This document shows, one piece after another, positions 40,830 to 51,586 of a stretch of DNA of 64,000 bases. The stretch spans positions 598,765 to 662,764 of the forward strand of contig JACKDR010000001.1 of assembly GCA_020633495.1 (NCBI GenBank), in the 5' to 3' direction. A program made the translations under genes and the position numbers. A model generated the notes under the pieces. That model searched no databases. It was not told the origin of the DNA and saw only the letters and a program-made list of their open reading frames with translations. The stretch's first letter is position 1. Every line of letters begins with the position of its first letter. This stretch comes from Kofleriaceae bacterium. Lineage in GTDB: Bacteria > Myxococcota_A > Polyangia > Haliangiales > Haliangiaceae.

Positions 40830-41705
40830 CTAGCGCCGGCGCCCGCGCAGCACGCCCACCGCCATGCCGACCAGGGTCAGCCCGATGCCCGCGTAGGTGC
40901 GGGCGCCGAGGCGCTCGCGCTCCCAGATCGCGTCCACCACCAGCGACACGATCGGCATGACGAACACCAGCGTGCCCGAGGTCATGAGCGAGACCCGGCG
41001 GATCAGCCAGAAGTAGGTGCCGAACGCGATCACCGAGCCGAACACCGCGAGGTAGGCGAGCGCCACCGTCGGGGCCGTCGGCGGCGGCCACGGCACCGGC
41101 GCCGCGCCGCGCCCGACCACGACGACGCCCAGCGCCGCCGCGGTCACGCTCAGGAACACCGCGGTGGTCACCAGCGGGTGGATCTGGTCGCCGGCGCGCT
41201 TGATGATCATCGAGTACAGCGCCGACAGCAGCACCGAGCCGAGGACCAGCATCAGGCCCGACGCCTGCCCCGGCGCCACCGCCTGGCGATCGAAGAAGAT
41301 GACCGCGACCCCGGCGATCGACACCAGCGCGCCGACGACGCTGGCGGCGCGCACCCGCTCCAGGCCGGTCGCCGTGAGCAGCAGGGCCAGCATCAGCGGC
41401 TGGGTGCCGAACAGCACCGCGGCGAGGCCGCCGGGGACGGTCTCCTCGCCCAGGTAGACCAGCGCGTAGGACGCGGCGTCGAGCACGCCGGCGGCGGCCA
41501 GCCACGCCCACGCACGCCCGCGCGGCCGCGGCCGCAGCCGCGCCACGACCACCGTGGTCACCAGGAGCGCCGCGGCGATCGCGAAGCGCAGCGCCGCGGC
41601 CTCGAGCGTCGGGTAGCCGCCGGCGCCGATGCAGACCCGGATCGCGAACCACGTCGTGCCCCAGACCAGGGCGCAGACGACGTAGGCGAGGACGACGAGG
41701 CGCAC
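40830..41705 (-). CDS. EamA-family (DMT) transporter
   Basis: 291 residues from GTG 41705. Ten hydrophobic helices in two EamA halves: the first contains ALVWGTTWFAIRVCIGAG and VPGGLAAVLFGTQPLM, the second ALYSMIIKRAG, GSVIAFGTYFWLIRRVS and VSLVVDAIWERERLG. The ERE-L-G-x-x-T-Y-A-G ending is typical. Substrate unknown; members export amino acids, purines or other metabolites. Convergent with DUF1517 and divergent from phhB. Confidence 0.88.
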   Translation of the reverse strand: MRLVVLAYVVCALVWGTTWFAIRVCIGAGGYPTLEAAALRFAIAAALLVTTVVVARLRPRPRGRAWAWLAAAGVLDAASYALVYLGEETVPGGLAAVLFGTQPLMLALLLTATGLERVRAASVVGALVSIAGVAVIFFDRQAVAPGQASGLMLVLGSVLLSALYSMIIKRAGDQIHPLVTTAVFLSVTAAALGVVVVGRGAAPVPWPPPTAPTVALAYLAVFGSVIAFGTYFWLIRRVSLMTSGTLVFVMPIVSLVVDAIWERERLGARTYAGIGLTLVGMAVGVLRGRRR

Positions 41706-41771
41706 GGCGGGACGTCGATACGGCGCGCGACGGCGCCTGTCAATGACACCCGGACGCGGTACACCTCCGCC

Positions 41772-42128
41772 ATGTCGACCAACGAACTGGCCAGTCGCAC
41801 CTGTCAACCGCTGCCCGCCGGGGCCCGGCCGCTGGTCGGCGACGCGCTCGACGGGCTCGCGGCCCAGCTCGACGGCTGGGAGGTGGTCGAGTGGGAGCGC
41901 CTGCGCAAGACCTACCGCTTCGCCGACTTCGCCCAGGCGCTGGCGTTCGTGGTCGACGTCGGCCGCATGGCCGACGAGCAGGGACACCACCCGGACGTCG
42001 CGCTGGGCTGGGGCCGCGCGACCATCGAGCTGACCACCCACGACGCCGGCGGCCTGACCGAGAACGACTTCGTCGTCGCCGCGCACACCGACGCGATCGC
42101 GGCCCGGCACCCGGTCCAGGCCCAGTGA
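41772..42128 (+). CDS. phhB: Pterin-4a-carbinolamine dehydratase
   Basis: 118 residues from ATG 41772. It shows the PCD pattern: WERLRKTYRFADFAQALAFV, then the catalytic EQGHHPDV with adjacent histidines and VALGWGRATIELTTHDAGGL. The enzyme dehydrates 4a-hydroxytetrahydropterin produced by phenylalanine hydroxylase and recycles the cofactor. No phenylalanine hydroxylase is in the window. Some PCD proteins also serve in molybdopterin or tetrahydrofolate contexts. Confidence 0.9.
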   Translation: MSTNELASRTCQPLPAGARPLVGDALDGLAAQLDGWEVVEWERLRKTYRFADFAQALAFVVDVGRMADEQGHHPDVALGWGRATIELTTHDAGGLTENDFVVAAHTDAIAARHPVQAQ

Positions 42129-42143
42129 TCTCGAAGCGTTAGA

Positions 42144-42162
42144 CGCGGAGGTAACCTCCGCG
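42144..42162. promoter_or_regulatory. 19-bp palindrome upstream of the ECF sigma gene
   Basis: CGCGGAGGT-A-ACCTCCGCG, perfect 9-bp arms, 15 bp after the phhB stop and 24 bp before the ECF start. No T-run follows, so an operator or mRNA structure over the leader is more likely than a terminator. Confidence 0.5.
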
Positions 42163-42185
42163 CGGCGGCGTGGCACTGTGTCCTG

Positions 42186-42785
42186 GTGGCCGTGTCTGCC
42201 GCCTACATCGAGGACGTCGTCCTGGTCGATCGCTGCATCGGCGGCGAGCAGGCGGCGGCACGTGACCTGTTCCGGCGCCACCGCGCCCGGGTCCACGCCA
42301 GCCTGTTCCGGGTCCTCGGCGGCAACCGGGACATGGACGATCTGATGCAGGAGACCTTCCTGCAGGTGTTCCAGTCGCTGCCGCAGTGGCGCGCCGAGGC
42401 CAGCCTCGCCACCTGGATCGATCGCATCGCGGTCCGGGTGGCGTACCGGTGGCTGCGCCGGCGCGGCCCGGCGCCGCCGCCGCTCGAGCTGTTCGACGAC
42501 GACGCGGTGGTGCCGGCCAGCCTGGGCGGGGTCCGCCGCCAGCTGGCGCGCGACGGCGTGCGCCGGCTCTACGCCGCGCTCGACCAGGTGACGCCGGCGG
42601 CGCGGATCGCGTTCACGCTGCACGAGATCGACGGCCGCTCGGTCGCCGAGGTCGCCGAGCTGACCGGCGCCACGGTGACCGCGACCAAGGTGCGGCTGTG
42701 GCGGGCGCGGCGCCAGCTCGACGCGGTCAAGGCCGGCGACCCGGTGCTGCGCGAGCTGCTCGACGGGACCGGAGGTGCCGCGTGA
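42186..42785 (+). CDS. ECF RNA polymerase sigma factor
   Basis: 199 residues. Sigma region 2 contains DMDDLMQETFLQVFQSLPQW and ATWIDRIAVRVAYRWLRRRG; region 4 contains VAEVAELTGATVTATKVRLWRARRQL. The start is GTG 42186; GTG 42192 is an alternative. The stop overlaps the start of the FecR-like gene by three bases in the GTGA pattern, so sigma and its likely anti-sigma partner are co-translated. This pairing suggests extracytoplasmic signalling. Confidence 0.9.
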   Translation: MAVSAAYIEDVVLVDRCIGGEQAAARDLFRRHRARVHASLFRVLGGNRDMDDLMQETFLQVFQSLPQWRAEASLATWIDRIAVRVAYRWLRRRGPAPPPLELFDDDAVVPASLGGVRRQLARDGVRRLYAALDQVTPAARIAFTLHEIDGRSVAEVAELTGATVTATKVRLWRARRQLDAVKAGDPVLRELLDGTGGAA

Positions 42786-44018
42786 CCCGGCTCGGCGATC
42801 GCGTCCACGTCGTGCCGCTCGAGGACGAGCGGCTGGCCCGCATCGAGCGCGCGATCGTCGCCGGCCTGCCGGCGCGGCGCCCGGCGCGCCCGCCGTGGCG
42901 CGCGGTCGCGCCCTGGCTGGTCGCGGCGACGGTGGCGGCGGCGGCCGTGGTGGCGTGGCGCGTCGTGCCGCGCCGGGCCGAGGCCACGGTCGCGCCGGTG
43001 ATGGTCGCGGCCGGGCACGACGGCGCCCGGATCGATCTCGGCGACGCCGTCGTGGTCGCGGGCGGCGGCGCGAGCTTCACGGTGGTGCGCCCCGGCGACG
43101 CCGTCGAGATCGTCCTCGCCGCGGGCCGGATCGATCTCCAGGTCGCGTCGCGCAAGGGCCGGTCGCCGCTGACCGTGCACGCCGACGACGTCGACGTCGT
43201 CGTGGTCGGCACCCGCTTCTCGGTCGCGCGCGCCGCCGAGGTCGAGGTCACCGTCACCGAGGGCGTCGTGCGCGTCGAGCGCGGCGGCCACGTCGACACC
43301 CTCGCGGCCGGCGACCGGTGGGCGCAGCCGGCGCGGATCGCGGTCGCGGATCCCGCGGCGGCGCCTGGCGGCGGCGCCCGGCGGCGACACCGACGACGCG
43401 CCCGGGGCGCGGCGCGACGGCGACCGCGTCGCCGGCGGCGTCGCGACCGGCGACGGCGACGCCATCGAGGTCCTGCACGAGCGGGTCGCGACCGCCCCGC
43501 CCGACGAGCCCGGCGGGACCGGCAGCGACCGCGACGACCGCGGCGACCGCGGCGCGAGCCGGGGCGACGAGCGTGACGGCACGACCCGCGGCGGCAGCGC
43601 CCACCACCCGGCGGTCGCGCCGGCGCCGCCGATGTCCGAGCTCGAGCGCGACATCCGCGATCAGCCCCTGGCCCGCCCCGTCGACATCGGCGACGTCCGC
43701 GGCCAGCAGGCGCTCGAGGTCTACACCCGCATGGCGATCGACGAGACCGGTGCGGCGGCGTCGGCCGGCTACTACGGCATGGCCTGGGTCCAGCTCGACC
43801 GCGGCCGCGACAACGACGCCCTGCGGGCGCTGACCACCTACCAGAGCCGGTTCCCCAAGGGTGACGAGGGCGAGGCCGTGCGCTGGATGGAGCTGCGCAT
43901 CCGCTGCCTGCGCAAGGTCGACGATGCCTGCCGCCGGGCCGCGCACACCTACATCGAGCACGACGGCGGCGACGGTCCGCGCGGGCGGATCGCGTCTCGC
44001 GTCACCGCGGCGCACTGA
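42782..44018 (+). CDS. FecR-type anti-sigma/sensor protein with TPR-like C-terminus, frameshift
   Basis: About 411 residues if repaired. A short cytoplasmic part is followed by one membrane helix (about 42-60, VAPWLVAATVAAAAVVAWRV) and a FecR-like beta domain: GGGASFTVVRPGDAVEIVLA, VDVVVVGTRFSVARA, EGVVRVERGGHV. The C-terminal region (RDIRDQPLARPVDIGD, YYGMAWVQLDRGRDNDALRALTTY) is a tetratricopeptide-like helical repeat in another frame. One extra base near 43355-43385, in a GGCGGCG run, explains this. It probably regulates the adjacent ECF sigma factor from the periplasm. Confidence 0.75.
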
Positions 44019-44052
44019 CCGCGCCGTCCGCGGTACCATCGAGTCTGCGGCG

Positions 44053-45290
44053 ATGGGAACGACGCTGGTCATCGAGCTCGACTCGGCTGCGGCCGTGCAG
44101 CACGAGTGGACGACCAACCTGCAGCGCGGGGGCGCCTTCGTCCGCGACGCCGGCGGCGACGAGGTCGACGACCAGGTCACGCTGGTGTTGATCGCGCCGA
44201 CGGGGCAACGCCTCGAGCTGGCGGCGAAGGTCGTGTTCCGGTCGCCGGCGGGGGTCGGCCTCGAGCTCGAGGACTTCGGCCCCGGCCTGCGCGAACAGCT
44301 CGAGGCGTGGGTCGCGACCGCGTGCGCCGCGCCGGCCCCCGGGGCCACACCCGCGCCGAGCCCGCCGGCCCGAGCTAGCGCCAGCGCCGGGCCTGACGCG
44401 CCCGCCACGACCGGCGCCCGGGACCAGGAGTTCGACGGCGCCACGATCAGCGAGCCGCGGGCGATCGAGGACTTCGACGGCGCCACGATCCGCGAGCCGG
44501 CGCCGGCGGAGAACTTCGATCCGCCCACCACCCGTGCCGCGCCGGGCATCCCGATGGTGCGGTTCTCGATGTCGTCGTCGATCGTCTCGGCGGCGCCCGC
44601 CGCGCCCGCGGCGCGGCGCCCGGACCGGCGCCGCCCGCGCCGCCCGCGCCGCCCGTGGCCGATGTGGCCACCGCGGCACTGGTCGCCGCACCGGCGCCCG
44701 GCGCCGCCCTGATCGACCTCGACGACGACGTCAGCGGCGACGACGCCGCGATCGAGCTCGACGCCGACGCCACCGACAACGCCGACGACGACGCGGCTCG
44801 CGACGAGCTCGACCTCGACGACGACGACGGTGACGACGCCGACGACAAGGCCGACGGCGACGGCCGCCCGCCGCGGGACCCGGCCGTGCGCAACGTCTTC
44901 GAGCGCCTCCGCAACCTGCCGGTGGCCGCGCAGCTCAAGGTCGCGCGCGAGGGCGAGGTCTCGGAGCGGATCGCCCTCGAGCGCATGTACGGCAAGACGG
45001 TCTGGGAGGCGCTGCTGCGCAACCCGCGGATCACGCACCCCGAGGTCACGCGCATCGCCCGGATGGCGTCGCTGCCCCGGCCCCTGCTCGAGCTCATCGT
45101 CAGCAACACGGCGTGGCTGCGCTCGCCCGAGGTCCGCCGCGCCCTGCTGGGCAACCTGCGCCTCGGCGTCGACATGATCCCGCGCGTGCTGCGCCTGCTG
45201 CCCAAGCACGAGCTCCGCCTGGTGCCGTCCCAGACCGCGTACCCGCTCGGCGTCCGCGACGCCGCGCGGCGGCTGCTCAAGGACAGCTGA
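44053..45290 (+). CDS. PilZ-like domain protein with C-terminal helical region, frameshift
   Basis: About 412 residues if repaired. The N-terminal 95 residues look like the PilZ-type fold of delta-proteobacterial proteins (WTTNLQRGGAFVRDA, VTLVLIAPTGQRLELAAKVV, GVGLELEDFGPGLREQLEAW). A long Pro/Ala and Asp-rich linker with FDGATI and FDPPTT repeats follows. The C-terminus from RNVFERLRNLPVAAQLKVAREG to GVRDAARRLLKDS is a helical region found fused to PilZ in such bacteria. The two parts are in different frames; a missing base near 44605-44620 in an Ala/Pro run joins them. Possible c-di-GMP effector; the RxxxR motif is not evident, so ligand binding is uncertain. Confidence 0.7.
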
Positions 45291-45433
45291 GCGGCGCGGC
45301 GTGACCGCGACGCCGTCGCGACGCTGCCACCGCGCGTGCGCGTGACCACGCCCCGCGGTTTCGATCACGGACGTCGCCGCGGGCGGCCACGACAGGCCTA
45401 GCAGCCCGTCACGCCCACCTGGAGTTCCCCACC

Positions 45434-46825
45434 GTGCGACGCCCACCCCACCGCCCTGCCCTGCCCGCCCTGATGCTCGCCCTCACCACCCCGCTCGCCG
45501 CCGGGCTGGCGGGCTGCATCGACCGCCCCATCACCGAGGTCGATCCCGGCCAGGACAAGGTCGAGAACCTGTCGTTCACCGTCGACCTCAACCGCAACCT
45601 CGATCTGCTGTTCGTCGTCGACAACTCGGGATCGATGGAGCGCGAGCAGCTCCAGATCACCGAGAACTTCAAGCGCATGATCGAGGTCCTCGAGACCTTG
45701 CCGGGCGGCCTGCCCAACATCCACCTCGGCGTGGTCTCCACCGACGTCGGCGCCGGCGCGTCGTGCGTCACGCCCAGCCCCGGCCCGGGCGTCCTGCGCA
45801 ACGCCGCGATGGTGCCCGGCTGCACGCCGCCGTCGGGCCGCTACATCGAGGACGTCGACGACGGCAACGGCGGCCGGGCGCGCAACTACACCGGCGCGCT
45901 CGACGACACCTTCGCGTGCATCGCGACGCTGGGCACCGACGGCTGCGGCTTCGAGCAGCCGCTCGAGGCCCTGCGCCTGGCGCTGTCGCCCTCGACCACG
46001 CTCAACAGCGGCTTCCTCCGCGACGACGCGATCCTCGCCGTCGTGATCCTGTCCGACGAGGACGACTGCTCGGCGTTCAACCCCGACCTGTTCACGAGCA
46101 ACACCGACGTGCTGGGGCCGCGTGAGAACTTCCGCTGCTTCGAGCAGGGCATCGAGTGCGACGGCGTCGATCCCCACACCGAGGGCGTCCGCGAGAACTG
46201 CGTGCCGCGCTCCGACTCGCCCTACATCACACCGATCGAGGAGTACGTCGACTTCCTGCGCGGCCTCAAGCGCTCCGACAACCAGCTGGTCGTGGCCGGC
46301 ATCCTCGGCGACGCCAGCCCGGTCCGCATCGGCCGCAACGAGCGCAACAACCTCGACGTCCTCCGCAGCTGCGACATCGGCGTCAACGACCCGCAGGGCG
46401 CGTTCCCGCCGATCCGCACCGACGCGCTGCTGGCCCAGTTCCCGCGGTCGGTGCGGACCCGCATCTGCGACGCCGACCTGTCGCCGGCGATCGTCGAGGT
46501 CGCCCAGGTGATCCGCGACTCGTTGCTGCCGGCCTGCGTGCTCGGCAACCTCGTCGACGCCAACCCCGCCGTCGCCGGCATCCAGGCCGACTGCTCGGTG
46601 GTCGAGACCCAGCACCCGGGCGCCGCCGACGAGGCCACCGCGATCCTGCCCCAGTGCGGCCCCACCAACCCGGCCGACGCCCCGACCACGCCGTGCTGGA
46701 GCATCCAGGTCGACGAGGAGGTCTGCGACTTCACCGCGTCGCACCGCGAGGTCGCCGCCCACTACCCGTCGACCGAGCCGCGCGACCCCGACACGCTCAT
46801 CGACGTGCAGTGCCAGACCCAGTAG
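45434..46825 (+). CDS. VWA-domain lipoprotein with Cys-rich C-terminus
   Basis: 463 residues. Lipoprotein signal ending LAGC (Cys 28). A VWA domain covers about 57-380 with the MIDAS motif FVVDNSGSM and a second acidic cluster (LSDEDDCSAF). The C-terminal 110 residues are Cys-rich: LPACVLG, ADCSVV, ILPQC, TPCWSI, EEVC and IDVQC close to the end. This arrangement is known from myxobacterial VWA lipoproteins. Part of it resembles the insertion in CoxC encoded in the adjacent convergent operon (see findings). A rho-independent terminator lies 50 bp downstream. Confidence 0.87.
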   Translation: MRRPPHRPALPALMLALTTPLAAGLAGCIDRPITEVDPGQDKVENLSFTVDLNRNLDLLFVVDNSGSMEREQLQITENFKRMIEVLETLPGGLPNIHLGVVSTDVGAGASCVTPSPGPGVLRNAAMVPGCTPPSGRYIEDVDDGNGGRARNYTGALDDTFACIATLGTDGCGFEQPLEALRLALSPSTTLNSGFLRDDAILAVVILSDEDDCSAFNPDLFTSNTDVLGPRENFRCFEQGIECDGVDPHTEGVRENCVPRSDSPYITPIEEYVDFLRGLKRSDNQLVVAGILGDASPVRIGRNERNNLDVLRSCDIGVNDPQGAFPPIRTDALLAQFPRSVRTRICDADLSPAIVEVAQVIRDSLLPACVLGNLVDANPAVAGIQADCSVVETQHPGAADEATAILPQCGPTNPADAPTTPCWSIQVDEEVCDFTASHREVAAHYPSTEPRDPDTLIDVQCQTQ

Positions 46826-46876
46826 TAGGCAGCCGCCCCCCCGTCGGGCGCCCCCGCCCGAGGCTGCCGAAACGAC

Positions 46877-46910
46877 GACGGCCCCGCACCTGCGGGGCCG
46901 TCTCCCTTTT
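46877..46910 (+). terminator. Rho-independent terminator after the VWA lipoprotein gene
   Basis: GACGGCCCCGCA (46877-46888), loop CC, TGCGGGGCCGTC (46891-46902), then TCCCTTTT. The stem is perfect over 12 bp. T-run only on the plus strand, so it serves the VWA gene; on the minus strand the same stem could still slow transcription beyond coxD. Confidence 0.9.
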
Positions 46911-46930
46911 CGGGGCGCGCGACGCGTCGG

Positions 46931-47296
46931 CTACGGGGTGCCGGCGGGGACGTCCCACCGGATGCTGTCCTGGTACTGGCCCGAGTCCATCAGCGCGAAG
47001 CCGACGAACAACGACGCCGCCAGCAGCCCACCGATGATGAGCACGCTGTGGAACAGCTTGTCGTAGAAGAGGTGCATGAAGAAGAGGATCACCAGCGTCG
47101 CCTTGATCGCGGCGATGGCCATGGCGATCGCCAGGTTCATCGACGGACCGAAGTCGACCTTGGTGGCGAGGACGGTGATGACCGTCAGGAACATCAGCGT
47201 GATCCACGTCGTCAGCAGCACCCGCACCGACGCGACGTGCGCGATGCCGTGGTGGTGGTCGTCGTGGTGATCGTGAGACTTGGGGGCGGTGGCCAC
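46931..47296 (-). CDS. coxD: Cytochrome c oxidase subunit IV (CoxD)
   Basis: 121 residues. A His/Asp-rich N-terminus (SHDHHDDHHHG) leads to three membrane helices: VLLTTWITLMFLTVITVLAT, MNLAIAMAIAAIKATLVILF, and VLIIGGLLAASLFVGFALM. This matches prokaryotic cytochrome c oxidase subunit IV of the caa3 type, including the F-M-H-L-x-Y-D/Y-K after the second helix (FFMHLFYDKLF). Last gene of the respiratory operon, 11 bp after coxC. Confidence 0.85.
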   Translation of the reverse strand: MATAPKSHDHHDDHHHGIAHVASVRVLLTTWITLMFLTVITVLATKVDFGPSMNLAIAMAIAAIKATLVILFFMHLFYDKLFHSVLIIGGLLAASLFVGFALMDSGQYQDSIRWDVPAGTP

Positions 47297-47307
47297 GGGG
47301 AGCTCCT

Positions 47308-48573
47308 CTAGTGGATCAGGTAGAGCAGCGGGAACAGGAAGATCCAGATCAGGTCGACCAGGTGCCAGTACAGCGCCGCGTAGTCGATGGGCCCGAAGTA
47401 TTCGGGCGTGAAGTGGCCCTTGATCGCGCGGATGAGCAGCCAGATGAACACGAAGATCCCGAACAGCACGTGGATGCCGTGCAGGCCGGTCATCGCGAAG
47501 TAGATCGAGAAGAACATGTTGGTGTGCTCGGGCGGCGGTCCCATCGCCTCGAGCATCTCGAGATCGTGCTTGCTGGGCTTCGACTGCGACACGAACGTCG
47601 GCTTGCCGAAGCGGTGGCCGCTGTCCGACGTCGACGCGAAGATGTCGCCCTGGTCGGTCGCCTTGGGCGCCGGGTCACACTGCAGGTCGATCTCGACCTC
47701 GCGGCCGCGCTTCTCCTCGTCCGGGTAGTGGACCAGGGCCGCGACCTCGTCCGGCTTGCAGACGTTGGGGTTCTGGGCGATCTCCCAGCACGGCGGGTTC
47801 TCCGGGTGCGGCGGGCCGTGCGCGCCGTGCGACACCATCTGGCACACCGGCAGCTCGGAGCGCGAGACCTCGGTCTTCTGCTCCTTGGTCACCGGCACCT
47901 GGGTCGTGGTCTCGGCCCCGGTCTTGGGATCCTTGGTGACCTTGTCCTCGGTGCCCTGGACCATGTCGTACTTGACGTGGACCTCGTAGGCGACGCACGC
48001 GACCTGCCAGCCGGGCTCGTCGGGGCGCTGGTCGATGTCACCAGGCGAGCACGCCGAGGCCTTGGTGCCCTCGCACATGTTCTTCTTGGTGATCAGGTGG
48101 GCGCCGCCCGAGCTGATGCAGGGGTCGAACTTCTTCCCGAACAGGATCCCTTCGTGGACCTTGTGCGTGTACTCGATGTACTTGATGCCGAGGAACCCGA
48201 ACGCGCAGACGATCGTGGTGGCCAGGCAGCCGATCAGGATGCGGCGCTGGTTGAGCTGCGCGGCCCGCACCGCCCACGCCGCCGTCAGCGACGAGACGAT
48301 CAGCACGCCGGTGTTGATCGCGCCCCACTTCACGTCGAGGTAGTGGTGGGCGTACCGGAAGATCTCCGGCCGGTGGGCGCGGAACAGGATGTAGGCGACG
48401 AACAGCGCCGAGAAGAACAGGATCTCCTGGGTCAGGAAGAACCAGATGCCCAGCTTGCCCGAGTCGAACTGGTGCTTGGCGTCGTCGTAGTGGTGCTGGA
48501 TGAACGGCGAGCCGTGGCCGTGGCCGTGGCCACCGCCGCCCTCGGCGCCGTGCGCGTCGTGGTTGTCGGCCAT
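47308..48573 (-). CDS. coxC: Cytochrome c oxidase subunit III with large Cys-rich insertion
   Basis: 421 residues, about twice the normal 190-210 for the five-helix bacterial CoxC. The N-terminus is His/Gly-rich (GHGHGHG). Helices at about 42-63, 85-103 and 113-133 (FFLTQEILFFSALFVAYILF, VLIVSSLTAAW, CLATTIVCAFGFLGIKYIEY) and about 352-380 and 400-420 (AMTGLHGIHVLFGIFVF, YWHLVDLIWIFLFPLLYL) are those of the family. Between them, residues about 145-350 form a non-membrane insertion with eight cysteines at 152, 167, 175, 193, 244, 262, 272 and 299. It likely faces the periplasm. The sequence around 242-299 resembles the C-terminus of the adjacent VWA lipoprotein. Confidence 0.9.
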   Translation of the reverse strand: MADNHDAHGAEGGGGHGHGHGSPFIQHHYDDAKHQFDSGKLGIWFFLTQEILFFSALFVAYILFRAHRPEIFRYAHHYLDVKWGAINTGVLIVSSLTAAWAVRAAQLNQRRILIGCLATTIVCAFGFLGIKYIEYTHKVHEGILFGKKFDPCISSGGAHLITKKNMCEGTKASACSPGDIDQRPDEPGWQVACVAYEVHVKYDMVQGTEDKVTKDPKTGAETTTQVPVTKEQKTEVSRSELPVCQMVSHGAHGPPHPENPPCWEIAQNPNVCKPDEVAALVHYPDEEKRGREVEIDLQCDPAPKATDQGDIFASTSDSGHRFGKPTFVSQSKPSKHDLEMLEAMGPPPEHTNMFFSIYFAMTGLHGIHVLFGIFVFIWLLIRAIKGHFTPEYFGPIDYAALYWHLVDLIWIFLFPLLYLIH

Positions 48574-48574
48574 C

Positions 48575-50242
<1,668 letters not shown>

Positions 50243-50250
50243 GGCGACCT

Positions 50251-51586
50251 CTACTTCAGGCTCTTGATGTAGGCGATCACGCCCGCGATCTCGCGCTCGC
50301 TGAGCTGGCCAGCGAAGGAGGGCATGGAGGGCGGGTACCCGGGCCGAGCTTGCTTCTGCGGCTCGAGGACCGAGTCCTTGATGTACTGATCGTCGACGGT
50401 GATCGTCGTGCCGTCGGCGAGCTTGACCTGCTCGTTCCAGATCCCCTTCCAGCTGGGACCGACCTTGGGCGAGCCGTCGACGCTGTGGCACGCGACGCAG
50501 CCCTTCTTGTTGTAGACGTACAGGCCGGTCTCCTCGGGGCTCATGCTCTGCGACAGGCTGGCCTTCTCGGACAGGAAGCGCTCGTAGCCGCCGGCCTCGT
50601 GGACGAAGACCTTGACCTTCATCTGCGAGTGGTCGTCACCGCAGTACTCCGCGCAGTACAGGCGGTAGACGCCCGGCCGGGTCGGCGTGAACTGCACGTA
50701 GGTGTAGCGCCGCGGCACGACGTCCTGCTTCACGCGGAAGGCCGGGACGTAGAAGCTGTGCAGCACGTCGACCGAGGTCATCCGCATGCGGATCGGCTGG
50801 CCGACCGGGACGTGCAGGTTGCCGTCCTGGGTGCCGTCCGGGTACGTGAAGTTCCAGTGCCACTTCTGCGCCGTGACGTCGATGACCATCGGGTTCGACT
50901 TCTCGGAGGTGAACTCGAGGTAGCCCTTCCAGCCGCCGAGGAACAGGAACACGCAGATGATCGTCGGGATGACGGTCCAGGTGATCTCCATCGCGTCGTT
51001 GTGGGCGGGCGACGGCTGCGCCTTGTGGCCGGGGCGGTGGCGGTACTTGATCGTGAAGTAGACGACGAAGAACGTGATGCCGACGAAGAAGAAGATCGAC
51101 AGGCCGAGCACCGCGTAGAACATGAAGTCGGCGGGGTCGGCCTCCTTGGCGGCCGAGATCGGCAGCCAGAAGTTGTGGCCGGTGTCCCAGTGCCGGCTCT
51201 CCTGCTCGAGCAGCCACGCCGTGGTCGGGTTGCCGTCGGCGTCCTTGAGGGTCGCCGGCGCGCCGGCGGGCGGCGCGTCGGCGGGTGGCGCGGCGGCGGC
51301 GCCGGCGCGGCCGCGGGTGGCGCCTCGGGCGGCGTCGCCGGCTGCGCGGCGCCGTCGGCGGCGGCCGTCGGGTCGGCTGCGGCGGGCGCCGCCGGGTCGG
51401 CCGCCGCCGGGTCGGCCGCGGCGGGCGCCGCCGGTCGGCCGCGGCGGGCGCCGCCAGGTCGGCCGCGGCGGGCGCGGTGGGCTGGTCCGCCGCGGGCGGC
51501 GGCGCCGGGGTCTGCGCGTGGGCGGCGCCGCCGAGGGCGGCGACCCCCAGCGCGAACGACGCGATCAGGGAGCAGAGGGTCTTCAT
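50251..51586 (-). CDS. coxB: Cytochrome c oxidase subunit II, caa3 type, with two apparent frame breaks
   Basis: About 445 residues if repaired. The start ATG 51586 gives a signal peptide (LCSLIASFALGVAALGGAAHA) and a Pro/Ala-rich linker. Two bases are missing. One is near 51431, where one copy of the repeat GCCGCCGGGTCGGCC has lost a G; a second is near 51295-51300. Then in one frame follow AWLLEQESRHWDTGHNFWLP, two membrane helices (about 51125-50930), the CuA site CAEYCGDDHSQM and a C-terminal cytochrome c with CVACH and a candidate axial Met in YPPSMPSFAG. The fused cytochrome c defines a caa3-type subunit, the likely acceptor of electrons from ActE. Confidence 0.92.

Noticed and set aside
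38958..42128. Long plus-strand frame through the SRAP and EamA genes
   Set aside because: Only the last 118 codons, the pterin dehydratase, are supported; the rest is antisense or out-of-frame to SRAP, DUF1517 and EamA.
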